A stretch of DNA of 64,000 nucleotides. Source: Ehretia macrophylla. Lineage: Eukaryota > Streptophyta > Magnoliopsida > Boraginales > Ehretiaceae. The notes below the pieces were generated by a model. It was not told where the DNA came from. It did not search any database and saw only the letters and a program-made list of their open reading frames with translations. Of the stretch, positions 47,501-58,946 are shown one piece after another. Made by a program: the position numbers and the translations under genes. Location: NCBI GenBank assembly GCA_037974665.1, contig CM075765.1, positions 59,608,247-59,672,246 of the forward strand, written 5' to 3'. Numbering within the stretch: position 1 is the stretch's first letter; the number at the start of each line of letters is the position of its first letter.

Positions 47501-50500
47501 AAAAAACAGCGCAAAACAAGAAAAGTGTCAAGAAACTGATGAAAACTTCAATTTTGGGTTCAAAAAATAGGCGCAGCCGAGCAGGCTTGCTGCCCCCGTC
47601 GTAGAGCTCTCGGAGAGCTTTCCAACGGTATGCTGTGGGACGCGTAACTCCTTACGGATCTAAAGTTATGGGCAACGGAGCGATAGAGACCAGGTCCTAA
47701 GCCCCACGCCCTCGGTTTGCGGGCCCAGCCTCTACTTGAAGAGCAATTGTCTTGTACAAGGTGCTGTGGGATTCGGTAATAGAAATGTGATGGATTAGGT
47801 TGTCATCCTTTTCGCGGCTCACGACGAACTATCTGGGGCGGAAAAACAGCGCGAAAGGAAAAAAGTGTCCAGAAACTGATGAAAACGTTCGATTTTAGGC
47901 TCCCAAAATAGGCACAACGGAGCAGGCTTGCCACCCCTATCGTAGAGCTCTTGGAGAGCTTTCCAATGGTATGTTGTGCGCCGCGTAACTCCTTACAGAT
48001 CAAAAGTTATGGGCACCGGAGTGACAGAGACCTGGTCCTAAGCCCCACGCCCTCGGTTTGCTGGCCCAGCATCTACGTGAAGCGAAGTTGTCTTGCATAA
48101 GGTACCGCGAGATTCGGTAATAGAAATTTGGTGGATTAGGTTGTCGTCCTTTTCGCGGCTCACGACGTACGATCCGGGATGGAAAAACAGCGCAAAAGAA
48201 GAAAAGTCTCCAAAAACTAATGGAAACCTCCAATTTTGGGCTCCGAAAATAGGTGCAGCAAAGCAGGTTGGCTGCCCCCGTCGTAGAGCTCTTGGACAGC
48301 TTTCCAACGGCATGCTGTGTGCCGCATAACCCCTTACGGATCAAAAGTTATGGGCACCAGAGCGACGGGGACCTGGTCTTGAGCCTTATTCCCTCGGTTT
48401 GTAGGCCCAGCCTCTATGTGAAGCAAAGTTGTCTTGCCCAAGGTGGTGTGGGATTCGGTAATAGAAATGTGATGGATTAGGTTGTCGTCGTTTTTGCGAC
48501 TCACGAAGCACGATCCGTGATGGAAAAATAGTGCAAAAGAAGTAAAGTGTCTAGAAACTGATGAAAATAGGTGTAGTAGAGCAGGCTTGCTGCCCCCGTT
48601 GTAGAGCTCTCAGAGAGATTTCTAACGGTATGCTGTACTCCGCGTAACTCCTTATGGATCAAAAGTAATGGGTACCGTAGCGATAGAGACATGGTCCTAA
48701 GCCCCACGCCCTCGGTTTGCGGGCCCAGCCTCTACGTGAATCGAAGTTGTCTAGCACAAGGTGCTGTGGGATTCGGTAATAGAAATGTGATGGATTAGGT
48801 TGTCGTCCTTTTCGCAGCTCACGACGTACTATTCGGGACGAAAAAACAGCGCAAAAGATGAAAAGTGTCAAGAAACTGATGGAAACTTCGATTTTGGGCT
48901 CCGAAAATAGGCGCAGCCGAGCAGGCTTGCTGCCCCCGTCGTAGAGCTCTCGGAGAGCTTTCCAACGGTATGCTGTGGGACGCGTAACTCCTTACGGATC
49001 AAAAGTTATGGGCACCAGAGAGATGGAGACCAGGTCCTAAGCCCCACGCCCTCGATTTGCGGGCCCAGCCTCTACTTGAAGAGAAATTGTCTTGCACAAG
49101 GTGCCGTGGGATTCGGTAATAGAAATGTGATGGATTAGGTTGTCATCCTTTTCGTGGCTCACGACGAACTATCCGGGGCGGAAAAATAGCGCAAAATGAG
49201 AAAAGTGTCCAAAAACGGATGAAAACGTTCGATTTTGGACTCCCAAAATAGGCACAACCGAGCAGGCTTGATATCCCCATCGTAGAGCTCTCGGAGAGCT
49301 TTCCAACGGTATCTTGTGCGCCGCGTAACTCCTTACAGATCAAAAGTTATGGGCACCGGAGTGACAGAGACCTGGTCCTAAGCCCCACGCCCTCGGTTTG
49401 CTGGCCCAGCATCTACGTGAAGCGAAGTTGTCTTGCATAAGGTACCGCGGGATTCGGTAATAGAAATTTGGTGGATTAGGTTGTCGTCCTTTTCGCGGCT
49501 CACGACGTACGATCCGGGATGGAAAAACAGCGCAAAAGAAGATAAGTGTCCGAAAACTAATGAAAACGTTCAATTTTGGCCTCCGAAAACCGGCGCAGCA
49601 AAGCGGGTTGGCTGCCCCCGTCGTAGAGCTCTTGGAGAGCTTTCCAACGGCATGCTGTGCGCCGCGTAACCCCTTACGGATCAAAAGTTATGGGCAACAG
49701 AGCGACGGAGACCTGGTCATAAGCCCCATTCCCTCGGTTTGTAGGCCCAGCCTCTACGTGAAGGGAAGTTGTCTTGCCCAATGTAGCGTGGGATTCGGTA
49801 ATAGAAATGTGATGGATTAGGTTGTCGTCGTTTTTGCGGCTCACGAAGCACGATCCGTGATGGAAAAATAGCGCAAAAGAAGTAAAGTGTCTAGAAACTA
49901 ATGAAAACAGGTGCAGCAGAGCAGGCTTGCTACCCCCGTTGTAGAGCTCTCGGAGAGCTTTCTAACGGTATGCTGTGTGCCGCGTAACTCCTTATGGATA
50001 AAAAGTAATGGGCACCGTAGCGACGGAGACATGGTCCTAATCCCCACGCCATCGATTTTTGGGCCCAGCCTCTATGTGAAGCGAAGTTATCTTGCCCAAG
50101 TTGTCGTGGGATTCGATAATAGAAATGTGATGGAATAGGTTGTCGCCCTTTTCGCGGCACTCGACGTACGATCCGGGACGAAAAAACAATGCAAAAGAAG
50201 AAAAGTGTCATGAAATTGATTAAAACGTTCAATTTTGGGCTCCGAAAGTAGGCACAACTAAGCAGGCTTGCTACCCGTGTCGTAGAGCTCTCGGAGAGCT
50301 TTCCAACAGTATGTTGTACGCCGCATAACTCCTTACGGATCAAAAGTTATGGGCAACGGAGCGATAGAGACCAGGTCCTAAGCCCCACGCCCTCGGTTTG
50401 CGGGCCCAGCCTCTACTTGAAGAGCAATTGTCTTGTACAAGGTGCTGTGGGATTCGGTAATAGAAATGTGATGGATTAGGTTGTCATCCTTTTCGCGGCT

Positions 50501-52930
50501 CACGACGAACTATCTGGGGCGGAAAAACAGCGCGAAAGGAAAAAAGTGTCCAGAAACTGATGAAAACGTTCGATTTTAGGCTCCCAAAATAGGCACAACG
50601 GAGCAGGCTTGCCACCCCTATCGTAGAGCTCTTGGAGAGCTTTCCAATGGTATGTTGTGCGCCGCGTAACTCCTTACAGATCAAAAGTTATGGGCACCGG
50701 AGTGACAGAGACCTGGTCCTAAGCCCCACGCCCTCGGTTTGCTGGCCCAGCATCTACGTGAAGTGAAGTTGTCTTGCATAAGGTACCGTGAGATTCGGTA
50801 ATAGAAATTTGGTGGATTAGGTTGTCGTCCTTTTCGCGGCTCACGACGTACGATCCGGGACGGAAAAACAGCGCAAAAGAAGAAAAGTGTCCGAAAACTA
50901 ATGAAAACGTTCAATTTTGGGCTCCGAAAACAGGCGCAGCAAAGCGGGTTGGCTGCCCCCGTCGTAGAGCTCTTGGAGAGCTTTCCAACGGCATGCTGTG
51001 CGCCGCGTAACCCCTTACGGATCAAAAGTTATGGGCAACAGAGCGACGGAGACCTGGTCCTGAGCCCCGTTCCCTCGGTTTGTAGGCCCAGCCTCTACGT
51101 GAAGGGAAGTTGTCTTGCCCAATGTAGCGTGGGATTCGGTAATAGAAATGTGATGGATTAGGTTGTCGTCGTTTTTGCGGCTCACGAAGCACGATCCGTG
51201 ATGGAAAAATAGCGCAAAAGAAGTAAAGTGTCTAGAAACTAATGAAAACAGGTGCAGCAGAGCAGGCTTGCTGCCCTCGTTGTAGAGCTCTTGGAGAGCT
51301 TTCTAACGGTATGCTGTGCGCCGCGTAACTCCTTATGGATCAAAAGTAATGGGCACCGTAGCGACGGAGACATGGTCCTAAGCCCCACGCCCTAGGTTTG
51401 CAGGCCCAGCCTCTACGTGAATCGAAGTTGTCTTGCACAAGGTGCGGTGGGATTCAGTAATAGAAATGTGATGGATTAGGTTGTCGTCCTTTTCGCAGCT
51501 CACGACGTACTATCCGGAACGAAAAAACAGCGCAAAAGAAGAAAAGTGTCAAGAAACTGATGAAAACTTCAATTTTGGGCTCCGAAAATAGGCGCAGCTG
51601 AGCAGGCTTGCTGCCCCCGTCGTAGAGCTCTCGGAGAGCTTTCCAACGATATGCTGTGGGACGCGTAACTCCTTACGGATCAAAAGTTATGAGCACCGGA
51701 GCGATGGAGACCTGGTCTTAAGCCCCACGCCTTCGGTTTGCGGGCCCAGCCTCTACTTGAAGAGAAATTGTCTTGCACAAGGTTCCGTGGGATTCGGTAA
51801 TAGAAATGTGATGGATTAGGTTGTCATCCTTTTCGCGGCTCACGACGAACTATCCGGGGCGAAAAAACAGCGCAAAGGGAGAAAAGTGTCCAGAAACTGA
51901 TGAAAACGTTCGATTTTAGGCTCCCAAAATAGGCACAACCGAGCAGGCTTGCTACCCCCATCGTAGAGCTCTCGGAGAGCTTTCCAATGGTATGCTGTGT
52001 GCCGCGTAACTTCTTACGGATCAAAAGTAATGGGCACTAGAGCGACGGAGACCTAGTCCTAAGCCCCACGCCCTCGGTTTGCTGGCCCAGCCTCCACGTG
52101 AAGCGAAGTTGTCTTGCACAAGGTGCCGTGGGATTCGGTAATAGAAATGTGATGGATTAGGTTGTCGTCTTTTTTACGGCTCACGATGTACGATCGGGGA
52201 CGGAAAAACAGCGCAAAAGAAGAATAGTGTCCAGAAACTGATGAAAAAGTTCAATTTTGGGCTCCGAAAACAGGCGCAGCCGATCAGGGTTGCTACCTCC
52301 GTCGTAGAGCTCCCGGAGAGCTTTCCAACGGTATGTTGTGCATCGCGTAACTCCTTACATATCAAAAGTTATAGGCACCGGAGGAACAGAGACCTGGTCC
52401 TAAGCCCTACGCCCTCAGTTTGTAGGCCCAGCCTCTACGTGTAGCGAAGTTGTCTTGCACAAGGTGCCATGGCATTCGGTAATAAAAATGTGGTGGATTA
52501 GGTTGTCATCCTTTTCGCGGCTCACGACGTACGATCCGGGACGGAAAAACAGCGCAAAAGAAGAAAAGTGTGCAGAAGCTAATGAAAACATTCAATTTTG
52601 GGCTCTGAAAACAGGCGCAACAAAGCAGGTTTTCTACCCCCCTCGTAGAGCTCTCAGAGAGCTTTCCTACGGTATGTTGTGCGCTGCGTAACCCCTTACG
52701 GATCAAAAGTTATGGGCACCTGAGTGACGGAGACCTGGTCCTGAGCCCCATGCCCTCGGTTTGTGGGCCCAGCCTCTACGTGAAGCGAAGTTGTCTTGCC
52801 CAAGGTGGCGTGGGATTCGGTAATAGAAATGTGATGGATTAGGTTGTTGTCCTTTTCGCGGCTCACGAAGTACGATCCGGGATGAAAAAATAGCGCAAAA
52901 GAAGAAAAATGTCCAGAAACTGATGAAAAC
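44547..52930 (+). repeat. 1340-1341 bp tetramer higher-order repeat (five units, then a pentamer)
   Basis: The short monomer (AGGTGCAGCAGAGC or AGGTGTAGTAGAGC after GAAAA) occurs at 44547, 45888, 47229, 48569, 49909 and 51250, spacings 1341, 1341, 1340, 1340 and 1341, then at 52931 (1681). Each typical unit is S, T (GTCAAGAAACTG with AAAACTTC), U (GACGAACTATC with GGGGCG) and V (GCAAAGCGGGTTGGC). Four times 341 less the 22-bp deletion gives the observed length. The units at 46319-47100 and 50341-51122 are nearly identical (offset 4022, three units), so the array has recently been homogenised. Confidence 0.92.
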
Positions 52931-53066
52931 AGGTGCAGCAGAGCAGGCTTGCTGCCCCCGTCGTAGAGCTCTCAGAGAGCTTTCCAACGGTATGCTGTGC
53001 GCCGCGTAACTCTTTATGGATCAAAAGTAATGGGCACCGGAGTGACGGAGACCTGGTCCTAAGCCC

Positions 53067-53071
53067 CACGC
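53067..53071. repeat. Target-site duplication CACGC, left of LTR C
   Basis: CACGC precedes TGTCACGCC. The partner TACGC is at 56816-56820. It is the same target position in the same short monomer type as for LTR A: 141 bp from the AGGTGC marker in both cases. Confidence 0.85.
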
Positions 53072-53585
53072 TGTCACGCCCCAACCTGACCTATGAAGGT
53101 TAGACTAGGGTGTGATCTAAACATTCAAGTCATATCACGTACTTAATCGTTCAAGAGGATTTAACACTTAACGTTTTAGCCTAAACTCCACAACGTCTCC
53201 GGAAAACTGGCAGCATAACGGCTATAATTGGGCTCTTTGGTTTGACCTAATTCTCTAAACGCCTCAAATTTTTCAATCTCAATTTCATTTCCAACTAGGA
53301 TTACTATTTACCATCAATTGAAACACCTACTAACTATCTCGATGTTACGTTTGATTAATAACCTAGCATGATACTATGTCTCGTTTGTTTGTTAAACCTC
53401 GTTACAAAAATACCTGTTGATCTTAGCTTAATAGCGAGTACCTGCTTAAGATTTGGTTGGTTCATTTTACTTAGCCCTTACCTAATACTTCGTAATCCTA
53501 TTATAGGTACTAGTAGTAATAATAGCAAAATGACCATAGTAGTGTCTAGTGTCTGTCTAGTTAACATCAGTACAAACCAAAATTA

Positions 53586-53608
53586 GACCCCAAATTACAA
53601 TGGGGGTC
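53586..53608 (-). other. Conserved small inverted repeat in LTR C
   Basis: Perfect GACCCC/GGGGTC arms around an A/T-rich loop, as in B and D. Confidence 0.5.
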
Positions 53609-53973
53609 TTTTACATTACAAACATTGAGCAACATGAAAAGAAATAGTCTTCAAGTAGCATAGTTCACAAATAGCCATAATTACGCAAAGCACATAGGAC
53701 AGGTAATCACTGCAAGGAATCATCGTTAGGCACATCGTCCTCAGGTACCTGTTCTTGATCTTCTTCACTTGAGATGGTAAAAGAGGGTGAGTCCTTATGA
53801 ACTAAGCGAGGGGGAACGAGAAATAGGTTTTGAAACTCATTTTCCGGTTCAACTTATGAAAATCCTTTTGCAAGCATGAATATAACACAATTAAGTACAT
53901 AACAATAATATAAAGTAAAGGAACACAATTACCAGTCTTTCCTCCCCGAGGTCCTCTAGGAACCAAGCGAGAG

Positions 53974-53981
53974 TACTTATA
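53974..53981 (-). promoter_or_regulatory. TATA-like TATAAGTA in LTR C
   Basis: Same motif and surroundings as at 20260 in LTR B, on the minus strand and about 900 bp from the LTR 3' end. Candidate only. Confidence 0.25.
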
Positions 53982-54987
53982 CATATAGAAAAAGGATATG
54001 GTGAGCTTTTGCTCTCAGTTGTTGCGGCCGACTTCAAATCATCCCCTTAACACGCCAAGTGGGTGTACTCCGGATGTACCCCAAAATCCTACGACCCAAC
54101 TCTCCGAGGAAGTCTAGCCCCCAAGCGAGAGAGGGAATTGGACAATGGTAGTCACGGTTGCACCGGCAAGCCCGATGCCGCCCGGTGTGCGTGAACGTTA
54201 CCACGCCAGAATGAAAGGTTGTAACCTTGTATGCAATGCACATTTATGACATTTAATATATCACATTAGGAGGACAACAAAGTAGGTTGCCTCCGGATAG
54301 TCATAAGATTGCACATTGACAAGTAAACAAGCGAGAGGCACGAATAGACAAGTAATTTCACTTGAAAAGCATATGGAGTTATATGAACATTAAACGGGCA
54401 GCCATGTAACGCACGTAAATCAGGTCATATAACTCATTTCAATGTCCACGAAATCAAATAATAAGGTTATTCAACATGCAACAACAATCTACGTGGTTCG
54501 GATGCAAGAAAGGCCTATTTGTCAACATGCAACGAATCAAAATCACATTTAGGGCTATAAGGCAACTACGGGCAGCCTACTAAACATATAATTACACTCA
54601 ATATTCAAAGGATCAACACTTAGCAAGTTCGCCTAGTCACTAGGGTTTCCATTTCGTGCTTACCCGTGCGATTAAGCCCCAAGTCAACTCAAAGTCAATC
54701 TCAAGCCATACATCAATTAATTCAACATCCCCAAGTACTCAAAACAGTCCACACAACATCTCAAAGCCACAATCCCAAGCATTTAATTCAACAAGAGAAG
54801 TTACAACAATTTTTCTAAGCATAACACTAAGTGAAACCCTTACTGCAATAGGCTGTTTTCTCACAATCATTAAGAAAAGCAAACAATCTCCAATTCCAGT
54901 GAATAAGATGTCAAATTAAAGCTTAAGAAGTGAACTAAAATCAGAAACGAACCTTGCATCATTTGAAGTTCGAGATCAATAGTTATA

Positions 54988-55196
54988 GCCAAAACAGTGG
55001 GATTGCACAAAACTGTCCAGATTTGCACAGATTTCGATAATTGTCGTTTTTGAGGTCCTTAAGGTCAGATTTAGCCTTAGTCCATTTCTGACAAAAATGT
55101 CTAGAACTGAAAAATCTAGCAGAACACCAAATTTCATGCATTTTTGACATCATTTACTAATTCAAAACTGGTTCGTTCTACAAGATCAGTGCATCT
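54988..55196 (-). repeat. 209-bp tandem duplication in LTR C, copy 1
   Basis: Starts GCCAAAACAGTG and contains GTCCAGATTTGCACAG, TTTTTGAGGTCCTTAAGGTC, TTCTGACAAAAATG and TTTCATGCATTTTTGACATC. It is followed immediately by a diverged copy with the same motif order. This segment is missing from LTR A. Confidence 0.75.
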
Positions 55197-55405
55197 GCCA
55201 AAACCTGCTTCATTTTTCCAGATTTCCAGATTTGGACACATTTTAATGATTTGCCATTTTGAGGACCTTAGAGTCAAAATTAGCTTTGGCCTATTGCTAT
55301 GAAAAATGTTCAAACTGACAAAACTAGTTACCTACCAATTTTCATGCATTTTCAACATCATTTGCCTAGCCAAACTCACCTCGAAACAGCAAGACAGAGA
55401 GCTGT
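55197..55405 (-). repeat. 209-bp tandem duplication in LTR C, copy 2
   Basis: Starts GCCAAAACCTGC and contains TTCCAGATTTGGACAC, TTTTGAGGACCTTAGAGTC, GAAAAATGTTCAAACTG and TTTTCATGCATTTTCAACATC, in the same order as copy 1. Confidence 0.72.
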
Positions 55406-55891
55406 CACCAAACCCGATTTCATCTATCATTATCTTCAAGCCAAAATCTTGCCATGCATGGTAGTAAAAGCTTACGAACACACATATAACTCAAGTACAA
55501 AAGCAAAGACATACATTTAAGAGCATGCATGTGGATTTTTTGAAGGATTTTCAAAAGGTTTTAGCCCTCACCTTAGCAAATCAACAAGAAGATGCACAAA
55601 ACTTGATGAAGCACAAATTTCTTCTTCTTCCTTGCTTAGCCAAGACACCACCCGATTTCTCTCTATTTTTCCTAGCTTAGTGACCAAGTTCTTAGTAGAT
55701 ATGTGGTTAGAACAAGAAGAAAAGAAATGGAAGCTAGCAAACTCACCAAGGCCGAAATGGTTGTTCAAAAAGCTTGCATGTGTGATTCTTGCATCCTAGC
55801 TTGTTTAATTGAGTTTCCTAGCTTCTAGCTTGCCTTGATGAACCATGGAATGATGAAGATAAGCTATGGGGTGTATGAACTCAGCCAAAAC

Positions 55892-55966
55892 TGAGATTGG
55901 GAGAGAAGAATGAGAGGGAGAGAGAGAAATGTGAGGAGAGTGAGAGAAATGAGAGAAAATAGAAGC
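55892..55966 (-). other. Polypyrimidine tract in LTR C (purine-rich on plus)
   Basis: About 75 bases of G and A on the plus strand (GAGAGGGAGAGAGAG and similar), matching the tract at 18266-18330 in B. Confidence 0.5.
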
Positions 55967-56375
55967 TTTTGCTATTGTTGATGCAAATGTTGGCCTTGGG
56001 CATGCAAAAATCAGATTTGTGCCTCCAAGAAGCACAATTTGAATCATCCTAGCATGGGCATATGCATGTGTCGAGATTTTGGGTGCATTGGGTAGGGTTT
56101 TGGGTTAATTTTTATGCATTTGTATCATAGAATTGTCATAGGAATGTTGGGAATTTAGGGAATCTAGGTACAATAAAATATAGGAATGTTTGTTGATGAG
56201 TTGAATTATGAATAGAATAATAGATAGTGGGAAATGTAGGAATAGTTTAGTATTATTTTATTATTAGTGGAGTTTGTAGAGAATTTGAATTAGGAATATA
56301 ATATTAGTTAGTGGATTGTATAGGATTATTTTAGTGTCTAGTGCTTTGTGTAGGATTCTTTCTTGATTAACGTGG

Positions 56376-56815
56376 TGGCACGGATTCCTAGGTCTAGGGC
56401 ATGAATTACGAGGTAGACACGAACTACGAGGTAAGACACGAACTTCAAGACTAATCCACGTACTTCAAGATAAATGCATGGATTCTAATGCAAATGCACG
56501 CAACCCTAGGTAAATGTACATAAACCAATACAAGGCACGTAATTCAATGCAATGCATATAAATCGAGGCATGACTCTTAAACCTAGGTTAGGACACGCAA
56601 TTCAAGTTCAGGGCATACAAAATAAGATAACGCACGCAATTCGAAGTCGGGGCACGTAAGTCGAGAATTAGGGAACATAATTCTAGGTCAAGGCACGAAT
56701 GACGAGGCATGCATGAAAACCAAGACAGGGCACATAATCCAAGGTCAGTCATATCATTCTTGGTCTATGGAACGCAAATCCAGGTAACACACGTTATTCG
56801 GGGTCGGGCCTCACA
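56376..56815 (-). repeat. Degenerate 18-20 bp minisatellite at the LTR 5' end (C)
   Basis: Same series of CACG- or CACAT-headed units as in LTR A, with the same unit number and order, which is further evidence that A and C descend from a single insertion. Confidence 0.75.
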
Positions 56816-56820
56816 TACGC
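56816..56820. repeat. Target-site duplication TACGC, right of LTR C
   Basis: Partner of CACGC at 53067-53071 with one C-to-T change. The satellite then continues as CCTCGGTTTG. Confidence 0.82.
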
Positions 56821-58045
56821 CCTCGGTTTGAGGGCCCAGCCTCTACGTGAAGCCAAGTTGTCTTGCACAAGGTACGGTGGGATTCGGTAATAGAAATGTG
56901 ATGGATTAGGTTGTCGTCCTTTTCACAGCTCACGACGTACGATCCGAGACGGAAAAACAGCGCAAAAGAAGAAAAGTGTCAAGAAACTGATGAAAACTTT
57001 GATTTTGGGCTCCGAAAACAGGCGCAGCCGAGCAGGTTTGCTACCCCCGTCGTAGAGCTCTCAGACAGCTTTCCAACGGTATGTTGTTCGCCGCGTAACT
57101 CCTTACGGATCAAAAGTTATAGGCACCGGAGCGATGGAGACTTGGTCCTAAGCCTTACGCTTTCGGTTTGCGGGCCCAGCCTCTTCGTGAAGCGAAGTTG
57201 TCTTGCACAAGGTGCCATGGGATTTGGTAATAGAAATATGGTGGATTAGGATGTCAACCTTTTCGCGGCTCACGACGTACGATCCGGGACAGAAAAACAG
57301 CGCAAAAGAAGAAAAGTGTCCAGAAACTGATGAAAATGTTCAATTTTGGGCTCCGAAAATAGGCGCAGTTGAGCAGGCTTGTTGCCCCCGTCGTAGAGCT
57401 CTCGGAGAGCTTTCCAACGGTATGCTGTGTGCTGCGTAACTCCTTATGGATCAAAAGTAATGGGCACTGGAGCGTCGGAGACCTGGTCCTAAGCCCCACG
57501 CCCTCGGTTTGCGGGCCCAGCTTCTATTGAAGCGAAGTTGTCTTGCACAAGGTGCCATGCGATTCGGTAATAGAAATGTGATGGATTAGGTTGTCGACCT
57601 TTTCGCGGCTCACGATGAACGATCCGGGATGAAAAAATAGCGCAAAAGAATAAAAGTGTCCAGAAACTGATAAAAACGTTCAATTTTGGGCTGCCAAAAT
57701 AGGAGCAGCTGAGCAGGCTTGCTACCCCTGTCGTAGAGCTCTCGGAGTGCTTTCCAACGGTATGCTGTGCGCCGCGTAACTCCTTACGGATCAAAAGTAA
57801 TGGGCAGCAGAGCGATGGAGACCTGGTCCTAAGCCCCACGCCCTCGGTTTGCTGGCCCAGGCTCTATGTGAAGCGAAGTTGTCTTGCACAAGGTGCCGTG
57901 GGATTCGGTAATAGAAATGTGATGGATTAGGTTGTCATCTTTTTTGCGGCTCACGACGTACGATCCGATACGGAAAAACAGCACAAAAGAAGAAAAGTGT
58001 CCAGAAACTAATGAAAATGTTCAATTTTGGGCTCCGAAAATAGGC

Positions 58046-58050
58046 GCAGC
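58046..58050. repeat. Target-site duplication GCAGC, left of LTR D
   Basis: GCAGC precedes TGTCACGCC and is repeated exactly at 61633-61637. It is the only perfect pair of the four. Confidence 0.9.
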
Positions 58051-58567
58051 TGTCACGCCCCAACCCGGCCTATAAAGGTTAGACTAGGGTGTGATCTAAA
58101 CATTCAAGTCCTTTCACATTCTTAATCATTCTAGGAGGTTTAACACTTAACGTTTTATTCTAGACTCCAAAATTTTTCGGAAATCCGGCAGCATAACGGC
58201 TGTAATTGGGCTCTTTGTTTTGACCTAAATTTTCTAACAGCCTCAAAATTTACCATCTCAAATTCAATTCCAACTAAGATTACTATTATTCCATCAGTTG
58301 AATTGCCTACTGGTTAATTCGACGTCCCGTTTAATTTATAACCTAGCATGATACTATGTCTCGTTTGTCCATTTATCCCCGTTTCAAAATATACCTGTTG
58401 ATCTTAGCTTATTAGCGAGTACCTGTTGAGATTGGATAAGTTCAATTACCTATTCCTTAACTAAGCATCATAACCTGTGATAGATACTAGAGGTAGTAAA
58501 AGCAAAACGATCATAGTAGTGCCATGTCTAGTATCAGTCTACTTAATATAAGTACAAACCAAAATTA

Positions 58568-58590
58568 GACCCCAAATTACAACGGGGGTC
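58568..58590 (-). other. Conserved small inverted repeat in LTR D
   Basis: Perfect GACCCC/GGGGTC arms around AAATTACAACG. Its survival across a diverged pair (B and D) suggests it may matter for the RNA or for binding. Confidence 0.5.
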
Positions 58591-58938
58591 TTTTACATTA
58601 GCAACAACAAGCAACATAAGATAAATGGTCTTCAAGCAGCACAAAATACACAAGTAGTCACGTTCAAGTAAAACAACAATAACAGGCAATCACTCCAGGG
58701 GTTCATCATTAGGTACATTGAGCTCGGGTTCCTGTACCTGTTCTTCTTCGCCTGAAATGATAAAAGAGGGTGAGTCCTTATGAACTCAGCGAGGGGGAAC
58801 GAGAAATAAGTTTTGAAACTCATTTTCCGGTTAAACTTATGAAAACCCCTTTCTCAAACATGAATACAACAGAAATACAAGTACATAACAGGAATACCGG
58901 TCTTTCCTCCCCGAGGTTCTCTAGGATCCAAGCGGGAG

Positions 58939-58946
58939 TACTTATA
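58939..58946 (-). promoter_or_regulatory. TATA-like TATAAGTA in LTR D
   Basis: Same motif as in A, B and C, followed by CTCCCGCTTGG on the minus strand. Candidate only. Confidence 0.25.

Larger units (their letters stand above)
21155..53071 (+). repeat. 341-bp tandem satellite, block 3 (about 94 monomers, longest uninterrupted run)
   Basis: Nearly 32 kb of head-to-tail satellite without any foreign insertion, all in plus orientation. It contains several levels of order: a 1024-bp trimer (about 26-29 kb), a 1340-1341 bp tetramer (44.5-51.3 kb), a pentamer at the right end, and multi-kilobase block duplications (about 23.4-25.2 with 31.2-33.8 kb; about 28.7-31 with 34.9-37 and 42-43.6 kb). Deleted monomers lie at about 25320, 39861 and 40516. 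No gene, RNA gene or other element is seen. Confidence 0.97.
53072..56815 (-). mobile_element. Solo LTR C (3744 bp), longest copy and sister of LTR A
   Basis: Begins TGTCACGCCCCAACC and ends GGCCTCACA, with a 5-bp duplication. Along the minus strand it holds the minisatellite (56376-56815), A/T-rich DNA, the polypyrimidine tract, the 209-bp tandem pair, the TATA-like motif, the hairpin and the 3' end. It is nearly collinear with A except for the 1385 bp (54681-56065) missing there; allowing for 3 bp of small indels this accounts for the full length difference of 1388. No internal coding domain or primer site is present. The frames found in it, for example 54034-54243 and 55805-56047 on the minus strand, are not kept intact in all copies and are not called as genes. 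Confidence 0.87.
56816..58050 (+). repeat. 341-bp tandem satellite, block 4 (about 3.6 monomers)
   Basis: Short run of satellite between LTR C and LTR D. Its monomer order (T-type with GAAAACTTTGATTTT near 56990, then a standard monomer, then one with CGATGAACGATCC near 57613) matches the order found after LTR A at 14.2-15.2 kb, which supports a shared origin of the two segments. Confidence 0.95.

Noticed and set aside
44547..52930. CRISPR-like or phage repeat array
   Set aside because: The repeats are contiguous 341-bp units with no unique spacers, and the insertions are eukaryotic-type LTRs.
21155..53071. Ribosomal DNA spacer repeats
   Set aside because: No 18S, 5.8S, 25S or 5S sequence is present anywhere in the window and the repeat runs for tens of kilobases without a transcribed unit.
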